A DNA stretch of 35,093 nt. Source: Planctomycetota bacterium (lineage in GTDB: Bacteria > Planctomycetota > Planctomycetia > Pirellulales > UBA1268). The stretch is from contig JAGWWA010000017.1 in the NCBI GenBank assembly GCA_018970605.1, forward strand, positions 1-35,093, given 5' to 3'. The position numbers were made by a program, and so were the translations under genes. Shown one piece after another: positions 26,195 to 34,593 of this stretch (position 1 is its first letter; every line of letters starts with the position of its first letter). The notes under the pieces are model-generated. The model had not been told where the DNA came from and made no database searches. It was given only the letters and a program-made list of their open reading frames with translations.

Positions 26195-27880
26195 CTATGC
26201 GGGGCCTGCACCGTTTTCCAGTAGCAGGAAACTTTTCACCACGTTTTCCGGGAAAAAACACCAAGGGACTTCTCGCGATCGCAGCACCGTTCGGGCCTTC
26301 TCGGCAGTGGCGCACCTCGCCATCTGCGCCTCCGTCGCCACCCGCTCTCCCTCGAGCAGCGCGGCGAGCCGCTCGTTGATCGCGCGGATTTCCTGGCACC
26401 TGCGACGGGCGAGCGTGACGGTCGGGTGCGTCTCGATCCAGCGGCGCTTGGCGGCGATGAGTTCGCGGACGCCCTCCGGCTGGGAGGCATGCGGCTCGAG
26501 GTGCCGCTCGGGGTGGTAGCGGAAGTCGCGAAGCGCTGCCCTCGTAGCCAGCAGGCCCGCGGCCGGGTCGGCGGTCTCGAGCGTGGGGAATGCCTCCGCC
26601 AGTGGCAGGCGAAGCGTGCCCGAGACGACGGCATGCCGCGGCGGGTCGGAGCCGACCAGCCTCCGCACCACGTCGTCGGTGATGGCATCGTAGGCGGCGC
26701 CGCCGATGCCGTGCACGAAAACGTCGGCGACCAGGAGCCGCGATACGAGCGTCGTCACGATCGCCCGTGGCCGCAGTCGGATCGAGTGCTCCTCCATCCT
26801 CGAAAGGGCGTCGATCCACTTCGAGGGCGACGTGTCGGGATCGATCGGCAGTTCGATCCGCAGCGTTTCCATGTCGGACAGCGCCAGGACGCCGGGCGTC
26901 GCCGTGTTGGCGAACACGCGGCGGCGGCGGGGATCCTCCCGCGACCACATCCACCACGGCACCTCGATCCACTCGCCTGCTGAATCATGACGCACGGCGA
27001 GGTCGGGCATCGGCCGGCCGTGGCCGCGAACCCGGCGCGTGCGGCGGAAGTCGGCGAGCGACTCGTTGTAGGCCGCATGCAGCTGCCGCGCGTGGGCCAG
27101 GAGCCAGCCCACGAAGACCATCACCGTCGGCAGCCGCATCATCTCGCTCACCGGCAGTTCGAGCGTCTCCATGCCGAACCGCTCCTCGAGCATGTGCCGC
27201 GCCTGCGCGATCCCGAGCCCGAGCCGGTGGCTGGCCTGCGCCCGCTCCACCACCAGCGGCCACCACGGACGGAGGATCGGCCGTGGCACGAGCGGCGCCA
27301 GCAGACGGCAGGCGCGATCCCCGAACGACGCGAAGCACTCCGCATCGATCACGGGCCGCTCCTCCCACGCCGCCTCGACGGTAAACGCGTCGAAGGGCAC
27401 CTCCTCAACGTGGGCCGAGTCGGGCGTGCCCACCGGCACCGCCGCGGTCACGCGGCTGCACCGGTCAGTGTCCACCACCAGATTCAACGCCGTGCCGCCG
27501 ACCTGCCGGGCATAGTCGTCGAGCGCGGCGTTCTTGAGCCAGACACCGGGATGGAAGAGTTCGGGCTGATGGCCGCCCATGATGATCGGTCGGGCGATCC
27601 AATCGGCCACGTCCGCAGGCCGGTCGACGTGGCGATAATGCCCGGTGTATTCCGTGGCCACCATCAGCACCTCGCGGCGGGTCGCGGCCACCAGCTCCCA
27701 GAGCCGCATGTCGCCGATCCGCAGGTCGAGGGCCGCCCGAAGCAGCCGGTTGTTGTCGACGAGGGCCTCGATGGAGCCGGATCCCGGGCCGGGCACGACC
27801 GGCGGGTCGATGAGTCGGGCCCCCGAAGGCTCGGGGGCGGAATAGCGGCGCGAGGGCATGGCCATGGGCGGACGCGTCAC
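26195..27880 (-). CDS. Conserved hypothetical protein, reminiscent of BshC
   Basis: A 561 aa soluble-looking protein that I cannot assign firmly. Near residue 100, GGHQPELFHPGVWLKNAALD followed by NLVVDTDRCSRV resembles the GQQPGLFTGPLYTIYK segment and following strand of BshC, the last enzyme of bacillithiol synthesis. A later VFVHGIGGAAYDAITD is reminiscent of its GGP motif. The rest is rich in Arg and Trp, and the C-terminal 80 residues may form a helical coiled segment (RRRCQEIRAINERLAALLEG). The start is GTG at 27880, chosen because it overlaps the stop of the upstream glycosyltransferase gene in GTGA, implying coupled translation; ATG codons at 27865 and 27859 are alternatives. The function is unknown and the BshC likeness is only suggestive. 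Confidence 0.6.
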   Translation of the reverse strand: MTRPPMAMPSRRYSAPEPSGARLIDPPVVPGPGSGSIEALVDNNRLLRAALDLRIGDMRLWELVAATRREVLMVATEYTGHYRHVDRPADVADWIARPIIMGGHQPELFHPGVWLKNAALDDYARQVGGTALNLVVDTDRCSRVTAAVPVGTPDSAHVEEVPFDAFTVEAAWEERPVIDAECFASFGDRACRLLAPLVPRPILRPWWPLVVERAQASHRLGLGIAQARHMLEERFGMETLELPVSEMMRLPTVMVFVGWLLAHARQLHAAYNESLADFRRTRRVRGHGRPMPDLAVRHDSAGEWIEVPWWMWSREDPRRRRVFANTATPGVLALSDMETLRIELPIDPDTSPSKWIDALSRMEEHSIRLRPRAIVTTLVSRLLVADVFVHGIGGAAYDAITDDVVRRLVGSDPPRHAVVSGTLRLPLAEAFPTLETADPAAGLLATRAALRDFRYHPERHLEPHASQPEGVRELIAAKRRWIETHPTVTLARRRCQEIRAINERLAALLEGERVATEAQMARCATAEKARTVLRSREVPWCFFPENVVKSFLLLENGAGPA

Positions 27881-28626
27881 GCCGAGGCGTCATGGCCTCC
27901 GGCCGCAGCGGCGACGGCCGCCTCAGCCCGATCGAGAACGCGGCGGTAGTAGGCCAGACGGGTCGCCGCATCGTCCAGAGCGCCTCCGAAACTTCTCGCC
28001 AGGTCGAGGTAGACCAGCGGCACGGGAAGTTCCACGATTTCCAGACCCGCCGCCGCTGCCTGCACCCAGACTTCCAGCGGCATCGCGTAACCCGTCTCCG
28101 CCACGTGGAGGGATTCGAGAGCCCGCCGGGAATAGGCCTTGAATCCGCAGAAGGCGTCGGTGATCGCGAGGCCGAGCCGCTCGTTGATCTCCGCGGTGAC
28201 CTCCTCGTTGATCCGCCGTCGGGCCGCAGGGGGCAGGCTGTCGCCGGCGAACCGCCTGAGATAGCGGCTGCCGCTGACGATGTCGGCCGGCGAGGCGGGA
28301 TTGGTCGCCGCCGCGACGAACTCGGGAATCAACCGTGGCTGGTGCTGACCGTCGCAGTCGATCGTGACGAGGCCGTCCCAGGGGCCGGCGAGCGTTTCGC
28401 GGAAAGCGGTGGCGAGCGCGGCGCCATAGCCGACGTTGACGGCGTGCCGCACCACGCGGACGTCGCCGCGACAGGCGACGCGATCAGCCAGCAGGTCGGA
28501 CGTGCCGTCGGTCGAACCATCGTCCACGACGAGCACGTCGGCGGTGTGCTTGAGAACCTCGTCGAGCACGCCCGCGACGTGAGCCGCTTCGTTGAACACC
28601 GGCAGAGCGGTCAGAAAACGTGCCAT
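27877..28626 (-). CDS. GT2-family glycosyltransferase (DPM1-like)
   Basis: A 249 aa GT-A fold glycosyltransferase that would transfer a sugar from a nucleotide donor to a lipid, sugar or protein acceptor. Family motifs: TALPVFNEAAHVAGVL at the N-terminus, VVDDGSTDGTSD (Asp35/Asp36), and the metal-binding region TIDCDGQHQP (Asp90-Asp92). DAFCGFKAYSRRALE is typical of dolichyl-phosphate mannosyltransferase-like enzymes. There is no membrane segment, so it may act at the inner face of the membrane. The ATG at 28626 begins the conserved sequence, although the frame is open to 28758. It heads the operon with the BshC-reminiscent gene (4 bp overlap) and the Eis-like gene 51 bp beyond that. Confidence 0.9.
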   Translation of the reverse strand: MARFLTALPVFNEAAHVAGVLDEVLKHTADVLVVDDGSTDGTSDLLADRVACRGDVRVVRHAVNVGYGAALATAFRETLAGPWDGLVTIDCDGQHQPRLIPEFVAAATNPASPADIVSGSRYLRRFAGDSLPPAARRRINEEVTAEINERLGLAITDAFCGFKAYSRRALESLHVAETGYAMPLEVWVQAAAAGLEIVELPVPLVYLDLARSFGGALDDAATRLAYYRRVLDRAEAAVAAAAGGHDASA

Positions 28627-28770
28627 GCCACCCCACAGGGTTCGGGAAGGTCGCCGGACCGCCGGCAGACGCATCAGCAAGTATTGGCGCGCGACAGCCG
28701 CCGGGCAACGCGCCGGTATGGGCCCCTTTTTTAGCCTCTTCAGGCCCCCAGCCGTCACAACCAGACTACG

Positions 28771-29559
28771 TTACAACCAGCCCAGGGGATCGCGCTCGTC
28801 GCGGCTGGCCCAGCAGGTGAGTCCGGGCACGGCGGCCGCCAACCGCTCCGCCAGCACGTCCATCGAAAACCGTTCGCTCGCATGGTGGCCCACCGCCACC
28901 ACCGCCATGCCGGCCGCCTCGGCCTCGGTCGCCTGGTGAAGCTTGATCTCGCCGGTGAAGAGCGTGTCGCATCTGCCGCGGACCACCTGCTCGACGCAAT
29001 CGCCCCCCGACCCGCAGACGATCCCCACACGGCCGGCCGGCCGACCGGGGTCGCCGGCAATCTGCACGTGATGCACGCCGAGGGCCGCCGCCGCCCGCGC
29101 GGCGAGGTCGGACACGCGACAGCCCTGCTCGGCCGTACCGGCGCGGCCGAAGCCCACGAGCGGCACGTCGGCATCGGGCTCGATCGGGGCCACGTGCGCG
29201 AGACCGAGCCGTTCCGCGAGCTGGTCGTTGATGCCCCCGGCCGCGGAGTCCCACGCCGTGTGGCTGCTCCAGATGCCCGCCCCCGCGCCGATCACGTCGA
29301 GGAGCACCCGCCCCGGCCCGGTGGCCGGCGTGATCCGTGGCACGGGCCGAAACGGCAGCGGGTGGTGCGAGACGACCAGATCGGCCCGCTCGCGAACCGC
29401 CTCGGCCGCAACCTGCGGAGTGAGCGTCAGGCAGGTCATCACGCGCGAGATCGCGTCCCGCCGCGGCGCCACCAGCAAGCCCACCGCGTCCCACGACGCC
29501 GCCAGCCGCAGCGGGGCGAGCTGTTCCAGGGCGGCGATGACTACTTCGAGCGTCGGCAT
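28771..29559 (-). CDS. Nif3-like dinuclear metal centre protein
   Basis: A 262 aa protein of the Nif3/YqfO (DUF34) family, which binds two metal ions and often hydrolyses GTP or related substrates. The physiological reaction is unsettled. Conserved ligand motifs are visible: SHHPLPFRP (64-72), SSHTAWDSAAGGINDQLAE (98-116, Asp104) and, near the C-terminus, TGEIKLHQATEAEAAGMAVVAVGHHASE. The 262 aa length fits the short form, lacking the inserted PII-like domain of longer homologues. The ATG at 29559 follows TAGTAT by 9 nt with no Shine-Dalgarno, so the transcript may have only a minimal leader. It diverges from the TIM-barrel isomerase gene. Confidence 0.9.
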   Translation of the reverse strand: MPTLEVVIAALEQLAPLRLAASWDAVGLLVAPRRDAISRVMTCLTLTPQVAAEAVRERADLVVSHHPLPFRPVPRITPATGPGRVLLDVIGAGAGIWSSHTAWDSAAGGINDQLAERLGLAHVAPIEPDADVPLVGFGRAGTAEQGCRVSDLAARAAAALGVHHVQIAGDPGRPAGRVGIVCGSGGDCVEQVVRGRCDTLFTGEIKLHQATEAEAAGMAVVAVGHHASERFSMDVLAERLAAAVPGLTCWASRDERDPLGWL

Positions 29560-29614
29560 GGCGACAGGATACTATGGTGCCGCACGCATCGCGATCCGAA
29601 CCCCCACGCCGCCC

Positions 29615-30397
29615 ATGGACACATCCCGCATTTCCGTGCCTGCGGTGATGCTCGCCAAAGACCTCCGGCGGGCGCTCCGCCTGGCCCATGATCTGGGCGT
29701 GCAGGGCGTGGAGCTCGACGCGCGTCACGGGCTCGATCCCGCGCAGGTCACACAGACCGGCCTGCGGCAGATTCGCAAGTGGCTCGGCGACGAGGGGGTC
29801 GAAGTCTCGGCGATCTCGTTTCGCACCCGCGGCGGATACGCCGACCCAGACAGGCTCGAAGGGCGGATCGCGGCCACCAAGACCGCGCTCAAACTCGCCC
29901 ATGACCTCGGGGCTGGGCTCGTGCTCAACCACATCGGCGACATTCCCGCCGAGCAGGCCGGCCCCCAGTGGCAGCTGCTCGTCGACGTGCTCAGCGACCT
30001 GGCGAACTTCGGCGAGCACGTCGGCGCCACGCTCTGCGCGGAAGCGGGCCGCGCCGCGCCTGCCGATCTCGCCCGGCTGATCGCCGCGCTGCCGGAAGGG
30101 GGCCTTGTCTGCGATCTCGTCACCGGGGCGCTGGTGGTCCACGGCCACGATCCCGCCGCCGCGGTCGCGACCCTCGGCCATCACGTGGCGAGCGTGCATG
30201 CCACCGACGCAGTGGCCGGAGCGTTCGCGGGGCGCGGCCGGGCCGTGGTGCTCGGCACCGGTCAGGTCGATTTCCCCGCTGTGTTCGCGGCGCTGGAGGA
30301 GCGGGGCTACCGGGGCTGGATCGGCATTGAGCCCGTCGATGAACGGAATGCCAAGGAGGAGCTTTCTGAAGCGATCACCCACCTCGCGACCCTGTAG
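29615..30397 (+). CDS. Sugar phosphate isomerase/epimerase
   Basis: A 260 aa cytosolic TIM-barrel protein of the xylose-isomerase-like family. Barrel signatures include GVELDARHGLD, ALKLAHDLGAGLVLNHIGDIP, ATLCAEAG, HHVASVHATDAVAG and the end strand YRGWIGIEPVDERNA, which carries acidic metal-site residues. Such enzymes isomerise or epimerise sugars or sugar phosphates, and the substrate is not identifiable. It is distinct from the isomerase at 15645-16676, which has a different N-terminal arrangement. The ATG at 29615 starts the conserved region. The gene diverges from the Nif3-like gene, and a -10-like TACTAT (29570-29575) lies in the short gap, overlapping a similar box for the opposite strand. 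Confidence 0.85.
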   Translation: MDTSRISVPAVMLAKDLRRALRLAHDLGVQGVELDARHGLDPAQVTQTGLRQIRKWLGDEGVEVSAISFRTRGGYADPDRLEGRIAATKTALKLAHDLGAGLVLNHIGDIPAEQAGPQWQLLVDVLSDLANFGEHVGATLCAEAGRAAPADLARLIAALPEGGLVCDLVTGALVVHGHDPAAAVATLGHHVASVHATDAVAGAFAGRGRAVVLGTGQVDFPAVFAALEERGYRGWIGIEPVDERNAKEELSEAITHLATL

Positions 30398-30429
30398 TCG
30401 CCCGAACGGCAGTCGCCTGGATCTGACGT

Positions 30430-30458
30430 TTGACCCACCCGTGCATGGACCCTAGTCT
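30430..30458 (+). promoter_or_regulatory. Promoter for the Cys-rich exported protein
   Basis: TTGACC (30430-30435, 5 of 6 to consensus), 17 bases, and TAGTCT (30453-30458, T-A---T core) precede the ATG at 30466 by 7 nt. Transcription would start at the ATG itself, giving a leaderless mRNA, and no Shine-Dalgarno is present. This is the best -35 among the leaderless candidates in the window. Confidence 0.5.
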
Positions 30459-30465
30459 CTGCTCC

Positions 30466-31182
30466 ATGGCACGCGGCAGTTCGGCATCTCGGACGGTCAC
30501 CTGGCTCATGCTCGCGGCTTACGCGGCCGTCGTCTCGGGTGTGCCGCTGCCCATCGCCGGTTCGCCGCCAGCGGCCGGCTCCCCCACCGCCAAGCGGCTG
30601 GCCGACAAAGATCGCTCGCGGCCTTTTCCCTGCATGGACAAGCCCTGTGGCTGCGCCACGGCCGAGCAATGTTTTTCCACCTGCTGCTGCAACTCGCCGG
30701 CCGAACTGCTGGCCTGGGCCGAGACCAACCACCTTGACCCAGCCACGCTGCTCGCCCTCCGACGACGAGTGGCCACGGCAGCTCCGGCTTCCGACCGGTC
30801 ATCGTGCTGCTCGTCGACCGCAGCATCGACATCGTGCTGCGACAGCGTGACTGAGGCGCCGGCGCCGGATGACTGCCGCGCCTGCCAATCTCTTGCCGCG
30901 GCTCCGTCATGCTCCGCGACCGCGGAACCCGACCCGATCGATCAGCCGGCTCCCGTCGAAGACGGCACCTCAGCCCCCATGCCGTCGAAGGTGATCTCGC
31001 TGAAGGCGATGCTCGCCTGCGGAGGCGTCCTCGCCGGCTGGACCGCAGCAGTGACCTCGCTTCCCCCGCCCGCCACCCTGCGCTGCGAGTCATGCATGCG
31101 GCTCGTCGGCATGATTTCCATCACCGACGAGATCGGCCGCTCAGTCGATCCGCTCCGCGACGCGCCCCCTCCTCGGGCCTGA
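30466..31182 (+). CDS. Cys-rich exported protein of unknown function
   Basis: A 238 aa protein with an N-terminal signal peptide (TWLMLAAYAAVVSGVPLPIAG) and many Cys residues. The conserved-looking block is PFPCMDKPCGCATAEQCFSTCCCNSPAELLAWAETNHLDP (residues about 53-92). Clusters CCSSTAASTSCCDS and CRACQSL and a C-terminal hydrophobic segment (MLACGGVLAGWTAAVTSL) follow, so it may be membrane-anchored. The C..CGC...QC...CCC spacing suggests a metal site or disulfides. From memory, this block occurs in uncharacterised exported proteins of several phyla, but this was not checked. I start at the ATG 30466 because of the promoter spacing; ATG 30445 and TTG 30430 are in frame but would lie inside that promoter. 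It precedes the PEP-CTERM cluster. Confidence 0.7.
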   Translation: MARGSSASRTVTWLMLAAYAAVVSGVPLPIAGSPPAAGSPTAKRLADKDRSRPFPCMDKPCGCATAEQCFSTCCCNSPAELLAWAETNHLDPATLLALRRRVATAAPASDRSSCCSSTAASTSCCDSVTEAPAPDDCRACQSLAAAPSCSATAEPDPIDQPAPVEDGTSAPMPSKVISLKAMLACGGVLAGWTAAVTSLPPPATLRCESCMRLVGMISITDEIGRSVDPLRDAPPPRA

Positions 31183-31216
31183 ACGCCTCGTGTGACGCTT
31201 CGTTCAGGTCGCCGCC

Positions 31217-31251
31217 CCGCCCGGTGCGAATCCGCATTCGCCGCCGGGCGG
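31217..31251 (+). terminator. Two-part hairpin between the Cys-rich and PEP-CTERM genes
   Basis: CCGCCCGG (31217-31224) pairs with CCGGGCGG (31244-31251), and inside it GCGAAT pairs with ATTCGC around a CCGC loop, giving a 14 bp stem with a small internal loop. A second weak stem (CCCC-N7-GGGG, 31259-31273) follows and ends in CTTTC. It could terminate the upstream gene or structure the leader of the PEP-CTERM gene; no known riboswitch was recognised. Confidence 0.45.
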
Positions 31252-31318
31252 TGGCTCACCCCTCACCGCGGGGCTTTCGTATGCCCGCGCTCGGGGACCA
31301 TCGCCCAAGGAGGTTTTC

Positions 31319-32278
31319 ATGCGCTCATGCTTGCGTCTCCTGCCCTTGCGCGCCGCCGCCGCGGCATGCCTGCTCGTGCCCGCCGCTGCGTCCGTCTCGT
31401 GCGGCCACGGCGTGGAGTACCAGCTCACCTTTGATCCTGTCAGTGGCAAGATCCAGACGCGGCAGATCGTCTCCACGGAGAGGCGTCCCGTGACGCTCAC
31501 GGCACTCACGCGCATCTACGTCATCCCCTTCGAGGTCGCCGACGGCACCACGCCGCCGCTGCACCCGGCAGCCCAAGCCGCCTGGTACTCCAAGCCCGAC
31601 ATCACCGACTATCCGTCGGGTAACGGCCTCTGCTACCAGTGGGACACGGCGTCGCCCACCGGTGGCCAGCTCGCCGGCACGAACTGGTCGTGGAAGGATT
31701 CGTCGTCACTGCCCAATCTCGCCGGGACGGTATTCGCCTACCGGTTCACCGACCGCGTGCTGAAGTGGGACGGCACGCAGTTCACCGCGGCGGCGGCGGG
31801 AGCGACGCAACTCCAGGCCTTCCGCGGCGACGCCACCACGGTGCCGACCGTGTTCATGACGACGGCCAGCGGTTCGTCGCTGGCCTTCACGGCGGTCGGA
31901 TCGTCGACGCAGAACACAAACCCTCACACGAACGCCGGCTTCCGGCTGCTGGGCGACGGCACGAGCTTCGCCCCATCTGCGGCCGGGCCCGGCACCGACG
32001 GCATCTACCTCCAGGGCATGCAGGTGACGACGAGTGCGACGACACCGGCTGGTGTGGCCGTGGGGGCGTCGGAACCGGCCTACATGGTGTTCTCCAAGAA
32101 CACGTCGCATGCCGACGCCTATGCCGTGGCGGCAGCGTTTGCGACGACGCAGGGCATCCCGCTCAACCAGATCCAATCGGTGCCCGAACCAACGACATCG
32201 GTCCTCGTCGCCGGCGCGGCCGTGGCCGCGGTCGTCGAGTGGCGGCGGCGGGCGACTCGTCGAGGATGCCGCACATGA
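31319..32278 (+). CDS. PEP-CTERM surface protein with His-Gly mature N-terminus
   Basis: A 319 aa exported protein. After a signal peptide (1-28, ending SVSCG) the chain continues [16 protein letters not shown]. The C-terminus is a PEP-CTERM sorting signal: VPEP at about 288-291, hydrophobic helix [16 protein letters not shown], then the basic tail [11 protein letters not shown]. In systems with an exosortase, the tail is removed and the protein retained or attached to surface polysaccharide. The function of the body is unknown. Translation starts at ATG 31319 after a perfect AAGGAGG at 5 nt spacing. The stop overlaps the ATG of the pseudopilin gene (ATGA). Its N-terminal region resembles that of the downstream PEP-CTERM protein. 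Confidence 0.85.
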   Translation: MRSCLRLLPLRAAAAACLLVPAAASVSCGHGVEYQLTFDPVSGKIQTRQIVSTERRPVTLTALTRIYVIPFEVADGTTPPLHPAAQAAWYSKPDITDYPSGNGLCYQWDTASPTGGQLAGTNWSWKDSSSLPNLAGTVFAYRFTDRVLKWDGTQFTAAAAGATQLQAFRGDATTVPTVFMTTASGSSLAFTAVGSSTQNTNPHTNAGFRLLGDGTSFAPSAAGPGTDGIYLQGMQVTTSATTPAGVAVGASEPAYMVFSKNTSHADAYAVAAAFATTQGIPLNQIQSVPEPTTSVLVAGAAVAAVVEWRRRATRRGCRT

Positions 32279-33045
32279 AGAGCCGCGGGCTTACCCTCGT
32301 CGAGCTTCTCGTCGTGATCGCGATCATCGCGACGCTCGTGGGGCTCCTGCTGCCGGCCGTGCAGGCCTCCCGCGAGGCGGGCCGACGCACGCAGTGCGCG
32401 AGCAACCTCCGACAGGTGGGCCTCGGCTGGCTCGGCCACACCGAGGCCCATCGCGGCCTCTTTCCCCGCACCGACCACGAGAAAGACGCGCAGGGCCGCT
32501 CGCAGTCGTGGATCTTCACGATGGCGCCGTGGATCGAGAGCTGCGACGCGATCCGCATCTGCCCCTCCGACAGCCGCGCCGAGGAACGGCGGGCGGCGCT
32601 GGCGACGAGCTACCTGCTCAACTCCTTCGTCTCGATGGCGATCCCGAACGCGGTCGATCGGATGTCGAAGCTCGCGGCCTCGTCGCGGACGCTCGTCACG
32701 TTCGAGATCTCGCCGCGAATGACGCCGAAGGCCGCCAACGACCACGCCCATCCCAACGACTGGTTCTCTGCCGGCACCATCGCCCAGGAAACCCGCTATC
32801 CGGGCTGGATCTGGTATGCGTCGCAAGGGGAGGCCAACTTCGGCGACTGCGCCGTGCCCGCCACCAACGGTGGCACCGCCCGTACCGACCGGCTGCACGT
32901 CGGCCAGGCCAACTATCTCTTCGCCGACGGCCACGTGGAGGCGATTTCAGCGGTCTCCATCGCCGACTGGGTCGCCGCCGCCGTCGCCGCTCCCGACCAG
33001 CCCACGTTCGCCATGCCCGACGCCATGCCCCGTGATCGCCGCTGA
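32275..33045 (+). CDS. DUF1559-type pseudopilin
   Basis: A 256 aa protein with a type IV pilin/pseudopilin N-terminus. A short positive leader ends in RG before [13 protein letters not shown], with the fifth-position Glu of pilins, followed by [22 protein letters not shown] and the C-terminal box [19 protein letters not shown]. Planctomycetes carry many such proteins, thought to be processed by prepilin peptidase and to assemble or support secretion at the envelope. The length is shorter than the usual 300-350 aa of the family. The ATG at 32275 overlaps the preceding stop codon, with GAGG upstream; ATG 32266 is in frame and would add three residues. It lies between two PEP-CTERM genes on the same strand. 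Confidence 0.88.
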   Translation: MKSRGLTLVELLVVIAIIATLVGLLLPAVQASREAGRRTQCASNLRQVGLGWLGHTEAHRGLFPRTDHEKDAQGRSQSWIFTMAPWIESCDAIRICPSDSRAEERRAALATSYLLNSFVSMAIPNAVDRMSKLAASSRTLVTFEISPRMTPKAANDHAHPNDWFSAGTIAQETRYPGWIWYASQGEANFGDCAVPATNGGTARTDRLHVGQANYLFADGHVEAISAVSIADWVAAAVAAPDQPTFAMPDAMPRDRR

Positions 33046-33092
33046 GCCACCGCACGCACCACACGAAACCTCTCCCACGCTCGAGAACCGCC

Positions 33093-34583
33093 ATGACGAG
33101 GCCCGCCACCATGACGACCCCCGCAACCCCTTCCGCTGCGGTCACCCACCGTCGCGCGATTCTCGCCGCGTGCCTTGCCGCCGGCTTCGTGCCTTGGCTC
33201 GCTCAGCGTGCGAGCGGCCACGGCGATCCGTTCGTCGTCACCTACGCCGCCGCGACCAACCAGCTGACCGTGAGCCCCGTCGTCTACGACGTCTTCAACG
33301 TCGATGAAAACCTCGCCACGCCCGGCTTCGGGTTCCCGATCGCGACGATCTATCCCGGCTTCGGCCGGGCTGACTCACTGCCGGCCAACACGGCGGTAAG
33401 CCTGCGGTTCACGTCGCCACTGGCGTACTGGAACCCCGCGACGAGCCCGCTCGATCCGCTTCCCGTCGCGTCGGGCACGATCAGCGTGTGCAATCGTGGT
33501 GCGGCGACGGCGACGATCGCGGCGACCGGAATCGCCGGCACGAATCCGCTTTTCGTCGATACGTTCGTCGGCTATCCCGGCGAGCATCATCACTTCACCG
33601 CCTACGAACTCACGAACCCCGATGCACCCGGCCTCTACGGGCTCTGGGCCGAGGCCACGGCGACCGGGCCAAGCTATCCGGCGGGTACGACGTCGCCGAG
33701 CGCGCCGTTTTTGATCGTGCTCAACTGGGGACTCGAAGACGAGCAGCAGTATCAGGACGGGGTCACGCGGCTGGCCGCCCTGCCCGGCCCCGTGATCACG
33801 ATCACGGTCTCGAGCGGCACGCAGACGCAAAGCCAGGCCGGATATCCACTCCTCTCGGGCGCACCACCGGTCGTGAAGGCGGGGGCCGGCACGCTCATCG
33901 TCGATCACGCCAACACGCTCACCGGCTCAACGACGATCCAGCAGGGCACGCTGCGGCTGTCCAATCCGTCGGCACTCGCCACGAGCACCATCGTGCCGCT
34001 CGCCAGCGGCACGCTCGCGGTCACGCCCTTCCTGCAGACGACCGTCGGCGGCTTGGCCGCGAACGCCGGCGGCATGATCGATGTCGGCAGCGGCATGATC
34101 ACCGTCGCTCGAGGCCTCGCCCCCGCCGACCTGATGGCCGCGATCCTCGCCGGCCTCGGCGACGGCTCGTGGAATGGCGGGAGCGGGATCACGTCGAGCG
34201 GCGCGGCGGCCGATCTGGCGGCGAGCATCCCGCGGGCGGTCGGCTGGCTCGACCATGGCGACGGTTCGGTGGCCTTCGCCTACGCAGCACCGGGCGACAC
34301 GAACCTCGACTGGCAGGTGGACATTCTCGACGCGGCCAACTTCCTCGCCGGCGGCCGATTCGACTCAGGGCTGCCCGCGAGTTGGAACGAGGGCGACTTC
34401 ACCTACGACGGCGTCGCCGACATCCTCGACGCGGCGGGCTTTCTCTCGACGGGGCTGTTCGACGCGGGGGGCTACAACCCGCCAGCAGGGGCCGGCGCAG
34501 TCGCTGCCGTTCCGGAGCCGTCCACGGGACTCGTCATCGCCGCCGCGGCAATCATCGCCTGCTGCCTCAATCGACGGTTTTGA
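33093..34583 (+). CDS. PEP-CTERM protein with autotransporter-type and dockerin-like repeats
   Basis: A 496 aa exported protein. The N-terminus (HRRAILAACLAAGFVPWLA) is Tat- or Sec-signal-like, and after the predicted cleavage site the chain continues HGDPFVVTYAAATNQLTVSP, as in the upstream PEP-CTERM protein. Around 265-310, KAGAGTLIVDHANTLTGSTT and QQGTLRLSNPSALATSTI form an autotransporter-associated (PATR) repeat. Around 400-455 two dockerin-like repeats occur (GDTNLDWQVDILDAANFL and GDFTYDGVADILDAAGFL), which bind calcium and could dock to cohesin modules. The end is a PEP-CTERM signal from residue 473, with VPEP, a hydrophobic helix and an RRF tail. The ATG at 33093 is used; ATG 33111 is an in-frame alternative. 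Its function is unknown, probably a surface adhesin or scaffold. Confidence 0.87.
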   Translation: MTRPATMTTPATPSAAVTHRRAILAACLAAGFVPWLAQRASGHGDPFVVTYAAATNQLTVSPVVYDVFNVDENLATPGFGFPIATIYPGFGRADSLPANTAVSLRFTSPLAYWNPATSPLDPLPVASGTISVCNRGAATATIAATGIAGTNPLFVDTFVGYPGEHHHFTAYELTNPDAPGLYGLWAEATATGPSYPAGTTSPSAPFLIVLNWGLEDEQQYQDGVTRLAALPGPVITITVSSGTQTQSQAGYPLLSGAPPVVKAGAGTLIVDHANTLTGSTTIQQGTLRLSNPSALATSTIVPLASGTLAVTPFLQTTVGGLAANAGGMIDVGSGMITVARGLAPADLMAAILAGLGDGSWNGGSGITSSGAAADLAASIPRAVGWLDHGDGSVAFAYAAPGDTNLDWQVDILDAANFLAGGRFDSGLPASWNEGDFTYDGVADILDAAGFLSTGLFDAGGYNPPAGAGAVAAVPEPSTGLVIAAAAIIACCLNRRF

Positions 34584-34593
34584 TGTCCCCAAA

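Noticed and set aside
28627-28770. A U-run after a GC stem (GGGCCCC followed by TTTTTT, near 28722-28736) as an intrinsic terminator
   Set aside because: On the plus strand no gene ends there, and on the minus strand the run is A-rich, so it does not fit as a terminator for the Nif3-like gene.
16699-31213. A 16-mer (GCTTCGTTCAGGTCGC) occurring upstream of the isomerase start and again before the PEP-CTERM gene
   Set aside because: A single 16-mer match in 35 kb of GC-rich DNA is within chance expectation, and the flanks do not match.
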